Assembly (NCBI GenBank): GCA_944320285.1
Contig: CALUGX010000002.1
Span: 1-64,000 of the forward strand
DNA length: 64,000 nt
Source of the DNA: an uncultured Prevotella sp.
Lineage (GTDB): Bacteria > Bacteroidota > Bacteroidia > Bacteroidales > Bacteroidaceae
Direction: 5' to 3'
Made by a program: the position numbers and the translations under genes. Below, piece after piece: positions 61,931-64,000 of the stretch. A model generated the notes under the pieces. That model was not told the origin of the DNA. It ran no database searches and saw nothing but the letters and a program-made list of their open reading frames with translations. Positions within the stretch are counted from its first letter, which is position 1; the number at the start of each line of letters is the position of its first letter.

Positions 61931-64000
61931 ATGAACGAATACAACAACGAGACAAACGTCCAAGAAACGGCGGAAGAACAATCATCATTCAACTTCCAAG
62001 CCATATACACGGCCGTGATCCTTAATTGGAAATGGTTTCTCTTGTCAATAATCATTTGCATTGGCGTAGGCCTGCTTTACCTGCGATATTCTGCGCCTGT
62101 TTACAACATTACGGCCAAACTGCTCATAAAAGACGACAACAGCGGTAACAACAAAGGTGGCGGACTTGGCGGTCTGCAAGCTCTCGAAAGTATGTCTAAC
62201 CTTGGCATCATCACAACTTCATACGGTATCGAGAACGAGCAGGAAATACTTACGTCCACAATCATCGCTGAAGAAGCCGTGCGTGACTTACAGCTTTATG
62301 CCGATTATTATTTAGACGGGGGCATAAAGAAAGAACTTTTGTATAAGAACCAGCCCATCAACGCGGATATGGACTTTTCTAAAATCGAGATGCTAAACAT
62401 CCCGACAAATCCTATCGAACTGAAAATCACGCGCGAAAAAGACGGTTACCATATCAAAGGTGAATATTACGCGATTGAAGACAATGTTCTGGCAAAAAAG
62501 CCTACGGAGATAAACAAGACCATCACCAAACTCCCGGCCGTAATACGCACACAAGTTGGCAACATCACACTTACAAAAAACAAGAACTACACGCTCGAAG
62601 ATGGCAAGACTCTCATCGTCTACCTCAACTCTCCTCGCAGCGTAGCCCAAAACTACATGAGCGCGTTAACGATTGAACCGACATCGAAAACGTCATCAGT
62701 GTTCAATCTCCAGATGCAAGGCGAAAACATTAACCGCAGCATAGATTACATCAAGCAATTAGTGACTTGCTACAACCGCCAGGCCAACGAGGACAAAAAT
62801 GAAATCTCTGCCAAGACGGAAGAGTTTATTAACGACCGCCTTCTGAAGATAGACGCGGAACTAAGCACCACCGACGAGGCCCTCGAAAGCTACAAGCGGC
62901 GCAACAAGTTAATGGAATTGCAGCTCGACGCTGCTACAACATCAACAAACACGTCAACCTATGAACAAAAGCTCAACGAAGCCAATACGCAAATATCTCT
63001 CATCGGGAGCCTGATAAACTTCGCCAACCGTCCCGGTAACAAGCACCAAGTGTTGCCGTCGAACATCGGTTTGCAAGACGAGGCGTCAACATCGCTCATC
63101 AACGAATACAACAAGATTGCGCTCGAACGCAACAGGCTGTTGCGCACGGCGTCGGAAAGCAGTCCGGTGGTAGCCGAACTTACATCCCAACTCGACGATA
63201 TGCAGGCAAGCATACAGCAAGCCTTGCAACAAGCACGCAAAGGTCTCATAATCCAACGCGACGCCATAAGGGAACAACTGGGAACTTACGACAGCCAAGT
63301 GACAAAAGCTCCTGAACAAGAAAGGATACTAACGCAAATAGGCCGGCAGCAGGAAGTTAAATCCGGCCTCTACCTCATGCTGCTACAGAAGCGCGAGGAG
63401 AACTCAATTTCACTTGCCGCCACGGCGGATAAAGGTAAACTTATCGAGATGCCGCAGTATGACAAGAAAATCAGTCCCAAGGGCAGCATCATCTTGTTGA
63501 TAGCACTAATCCTCGGCGTAGCCATTCCGGCCGGCATAATATACCTTATGAGCTTCTTCCGGTTCAGGATTGAAGGCCATGAAGACGTCGCCAGCATCAC
63601 CAAGCTGCCAATCATTGCCGACATCTTGGTGGCAAGCGACAAGGCAAAGACCCGTGCCGACATCGTTGTGCACGAGAACCAGAACAACCAGATGGAAGAG
63701 ATATTCCGATCGATGCGTACGAACATACAGTTCATGCTGAAGCCGGGACAGAATGTCATCATGTTCACATCGTCAACATCAGGCGAAGGCAAGACGTTTA
63801 CGGCATCGAACCTTGCCATCAGTTTTGCGCTGCTTGGCAAAAAAGTTATCCTCATCGGCCTTGACATACGCAAACCGAGGCTTGCCGAACTGTTCATGAT
63901 AAACAATTACAGCAACGGCATCACGCGCCTTCTCACAAAAGACAACATCACTTGGGAAGACGTACAGGGACAAATCGTTCCGTCTGAAATCAACAACAAT
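61931..64000 (+). CDS. Polysaccharide biosynthesis tyrosine autokinase (Wzc-like), truncated by the window end
   Basis: The first 690 residues are present, open to the last base. Order: cytoplasmic N-terminus, TM1 (about 34-54), Wzz domain (LIKDDNSGNN...), GNVR-type periplasmic coiled coil (about 265-480) with PEQERILTQIGRQQEVKSGL, TM2 (about 510-535), then the CpsD-type kinase domain with Walker A SSTSGEGKTFTASNLA (near 616) and Walker A' VILIGLDIRKPRL. Such co-polymerases set chain length in capsule or exopolysaccharide export and autophosphorylate on C-terminal tyrosines, which lie outside the window. Confidence 0.93.
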   Translation, partial: MNEYNNETNVQETAEEQSSFNFQAIYTAVILNWKWFLLSIIICIGVGLLYLRYSAPVYNITAKLLIKDDNSGNNKGGGLGGLQALESMSNLGIITTSYGIENEQEILTSTIIAEEAVRDLQLYADYYLDGGIKKELLYKNQPINADMDFSKIEMLNIPTNPIELKITREKDGYHIKGEYYAIEDNVLAKKPTEINKTITKLPAVIRTQVGNITLTKNKNYTLEDGKTLIVYLNSPRSVAQNYMSALTIEPTSKTSSVFNLQMQGENINRSIDYIKQLVTCYNRQANEDKNEISAKTEEFINDRLLKIDAELSTTDEALESYKRRNKLMELQLDAATTSTNTSTYEQKLNEANTQISLIGSLINFANRPGNKHQVLPSNIGLQDEASTSLINEYNKIALERNRLLRTASESSPVVAELTSQLDDMQASIQQALQQARKGLIIQRDAIREQLGTYDSQVTKAPEQERILTQIGRQQEVKSGLYLMLLQKREENSISLAATADKGKLIEMPQYDKKISPKGSIILLIALILGVAIPAGIIYLMSFFRFRIEGHEDVASITKLPIIADILVASDKAKTRADIVVHENQNNQMEEIFRSMRTNIQFMLKPGQNVIMFTSSTSGEGKTFTASNLAISFALLGKKVILIGLDIRKPRLAELFMINNYSNGITRLLTKDNITWEDVQGQIVPSEINNN

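Noticed and set aside
1..64000. tRNA, rRNA, CRISPR array, complete insertion sequence or prophage
   Set aside because: Gaps were read for cloverleaf signatures, regular spacers, transposase motifs and integrases; none was recognised.

Overview
The window looks like a chromosomal segment from a member of the Bacteroidales, most likely Prevotellaceae. The grounds are: Bacteroidetes-type promoters (TTTG, about 19 nt, TAnnTTTG), TonB-dependent receptors with carboxypeptidase-like N-terminal domains, a PPi-dependent phosphofructokinase, DUF4296 and DUF4374 lipoproteins, a B12-dependent succinate-to-propionate locus, pyruvate:ferredoxin oxidoreductase, and several families of AT-rich or palindromic intergenic repeats. 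The family-level placement is inference; the phylum is secure. No rRNA, tRNA, CRISPR array or complete insertion sequence was recognised.

Layout. 1-2.9 kb: an orphan TonB-dependent receptor. 3.0-7.5 kb (minus): a deoxysugar (L-fucose type) oxidative gene set of aldo/keto reductase, lactonase-like amidohydrolase, FucP-type permease and zinc dehydrogenase. 7.9-9.3 kb: glutamate dehydrogenase. 9.6-14.9 kb: an operon matching the XusABC xenosiderophore uptake system. 15.2-17.9 kb: an ArnT-like lipid-linked sugar transferase with a polyprenyl-phosphate glycosyltransferase. 18-21.7 kb (minus): a large pyruvate:ferredoxin oxidoreductase. 21.7-22.9 kb (minus): an AAA/DUF4143 ATPase. 22.9-24.2 kb: a gene-poor stretch with a coding remnant. 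24.2-27.0 kb: an orphan ATP-grasp-like protein and a GH43 glycosidase. 27.1-34.4 kb (minus): a housekeeping run ileS, dksA-like, lspA, DUF4296, a small gene and comEC. 34.6-37.3 kb (minus): two exported or outer membrane proteins. 37.5-38.3 kb: prmA. 38.5-40.3 kb: an AT-rich, evidently acquired BglI-like restriction-modification pair. 40.7-43.3 kb (minus): GH25 lysozyme and PPi-phosphofructokinase. 43.5-47.0 kb: a small conserved gene, an acyltransferase and an amidase-fold lipoprotein. 47.2-56.6 kb: methylmalonyl-CoA mutase (minus), an AspT/SucE-family transporter, and three subunits of a sodium-pumping decarboxylase. 56.7-57.7 kb: a LuxR-type regulator with a degenerate receiver domain and a hotdog thioesterase. 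57.8-60.8 kb (minus): rny, zapA, a ZapB-like protein and an unknown protein. 60.9 kb to the end: rfbA and the start of a capsule-type tyrosine autokinase.

How the genes fit together. Anaerobic fermentation dominates: PPi-dependent glycolysis, PFOR, and succinate-to-propionate conversion coupled to sodium export. The transporter between the mutase and the decarboxylase may be a succinate exporter, as SucE is in the same family. The carboxyltransferase subunit of the decarboxylase and the methylmalonyl-CoA epimerase are not in the window.

The observations I rate highest are: (i) matching inverted repeats with TTTGYATTT half-sites overlapping the -33 box of both gdhA and the orphan ATP-grasp gene, with half-sites 25 and 36 bp apart (one helical turn different); (ii) a BglI-family restriction enzyme whose partner methyltransferase carries a helix-turn-helix-like insertion; (iii) a dispersed family of palindromic intergenic elements built from GCAAAAGGATGCC and its complement; and (iv) the MutAB / SucE-like / lamin-tail-OadG locus.
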